A stretch of DNA of 6,925 bases from BRH-c54 sp032251145 (GTDB lineage Bacteria; Bacteroidota; Bacteroidia; Flavobacteriales_E; Vicingaceae): positions 1 to 6,925 of the forward strand of contig JAVVER010000148.1 in assembly GCA_032251145.1 (NCBI GenBank). Reading direction: 5' to 3'. Positions 5,987 through 6,925 of this stretch are shown in pieces. Both the position numbers and the translations under genes were made by a program. The notes below the pieces were generated by a model. The model was not told where the DNA came from, made no database searches, and worked only from the letters and a program-made list of their open reading frames with translations. Within the stretch, counting starts at the first letter, position 1; each line of letters starts with the position of its first letter.

Positions 5987-6925
5987 TTACCTTAAGAAAC
6001 TCTTGGCATTCAGTTCGTTGTAATCTTTTCGCCATTGGAGTGCGGCTTCTAAATAAATGTGTTCTAATACAGGTTTGTCGTCTGTTAATAACAAAGCATC
6101 ATCAAAATTTAAATCCATTTCGTAAATCATGTTGTGAATAATTTGTTGCTTCGCTTTTAACTCATTTTTTCCACTCATAAACAATAAATTTCGTTCATTT
6201 TCCTCGCCAGGCGTTGCAATTAAATGAATATCAAATTTTGCTTGTTTTAAGGTTTTATACAACGAACGTGCTGCTCTGCCTTTGCTTCCATTAATAAATC
6301 CGTAAAAATTAACCACTAGCAATCCGTTATCTGTCAGTTTATGTTGGATATCCGCAAATGCTTCTTTGGTCATTAAATGAACAGGTGGTGTTTCGCTATT
6401 GTATAAATCATAAATAATCACATCATATTTTTTGTTGGTAGTTTTTATATAATGCCTTGCATCATCAATAATAACATCAACATTTTCATCAATAAAAAAA
6501 TATTTTTTTGCCAATTTTTCAATACGAGCATCTATTTCTACAATATCAACCTCATACCCATTACTAATTAACTGTTTATAAACTGTTCCGCCTCCCATAC
6601 CTAACAACAATGCCTTTTTTCCATTACTGTACGAATTGATATTATACATCAACACATCTACATATCCCCACAAACTTTCTGAAGGACTTTCTAAATTCAT
6701 TATGGTTTGAGAAATATTATTTACAATTAATTCTCTGTAAATTTTCCCATTGGGATATTGCCTATCCATTACCTTAATGTTACCTAAAATTCCGTCTGAT
6801 TCTGTTATTACACCTGGGGTTTTTGACACTGAAAAATTATAAGAAATTAGTGCAAAAAAAGCAATTCCTATCACTTTAATGTTTGTTTTTTTTGAATATA
6901 TAAAAAGTATAAGAGCAATTACAAC
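5987..6925 (-). CDS. Membrane-anchored spermidine synthase-like protein (N-terminus beyond window)
   Basis: The frame ends at TAA (5987-5989) and stays open to the right edge. The GTG at 6872-6874 is therefore probably internal, not the start: 17 further codons upstream encode a hydrophobic stretch (VVIALILFIY), followed by a second one (IKVIGIAFFALISYNF). The visible 312 residues thus hold the end of a membrane region and a soluble spermidine-synthase-fold domain. Counting from the GTG, that domain shows LLLGMGGGTVYKQL (89-102, glycine-rich nucleotide loop), VEID (112-115), DDAR (137-140), YDVIIYDLYNS (150-160), PVHLMTKEAF (164-173) and LTDDKPVLEH (263-272). The PVHLLT and TDDxPxxE type motifs are those of 'fused MFS/spermidine synthase' proteins rather than soluble SpeE. 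The usual (S/T)DP segment carrying the catalytic Asp reads YNS, so aminopropyl transfer is doubtful. The real reaction is unknown. Confidence 0.88.
   Translation of the reverse strand, partial: VVIALILFIYSKKTNIKVIGIAFFALISYNFSVSKTPGVITESDGILGNIKVMDRQYPNGKIYRELIVNNISQTIMNLESPSESLWGYVDVLMYNINSYSNGKKALLLGMGGGTVYKQLISNGYEVDIVEIDARIEKLAKKYFFIDENVDVIIDDARHYIKTTNKKYDVIIYDLYNSETPPVHLMTKEAFADIQHKLTDNGLLVVNFYGFINGSKGRAARSLYKTLKQAKFDIHLIATPGEENERNLLFMSGKNELKAKQQIIHNMIYEMDLNFDDALLLTDDKPVLEHIYLEAALQWRKDYNELNAKSFLR

Overview
The window is AT-rich chromosomal DNA, most likely from a member of Bacteroidota (Flavobacteriia-like). Three things suggest this. Start codons lack clear Shine-Dalgarno sequences. Two intergenic regions carry the Bacteroidota-type promoter (TTG, a 20-21 nt spacer, then TAnnTTTG). 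Every gene product reads as a conserved protein with Lys/Asn/Ile-rich codon use. I see no rRNA, tRNA, CRISPR array, insertion sequence or phage gene.

Left half, plus strand (1-3506): a tight gene run enters from the left edge. It holds the tail of a GNAT acetyltransferase, an M20D-type metal-dependent amidohydrolase, a stand-alone alanine-racemase-family enzyme and a second PLP racemase of the ornithine-racemase-like (Orr/YhfX) type. The last three genes are 1 and 7 bases apart and must be one transcription unit. The set looks like an amino-acid module that removes (and perhaps adds) N-acyl groups and interconverts L and D forms. Its true substrate cannot be read from the sequence. The first racemase has unusual substitutions in a normally well-conserved active-site segment.

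Middle (3507-3567): a strong hairpin with U-tracts on both sides separates the convergent gene sets and can serve as a bidirectional terminator.

Right half, minus strand (3568-6925): in order of transcription these are the C-terminal part of a membrane-anchored spermidine-synthase-like protein that runs off the right edge, a complete SulP-family anion transporter with a cytoplasmic STAS domain, and a NarL/FixJ-type response regulator with no kinase gene beside it. The transporter and the regulator each have a recognisable promoter of their own, so they are probably separate units although they share a strand.

Nothing here is a clear new defence or mobile system. The parts most worth following up are the double-racemase/amidohydrolase/acetyltransferase cluster and the spermidine-synthase-like protein, whose usual catalytic Asp motif is replaced.
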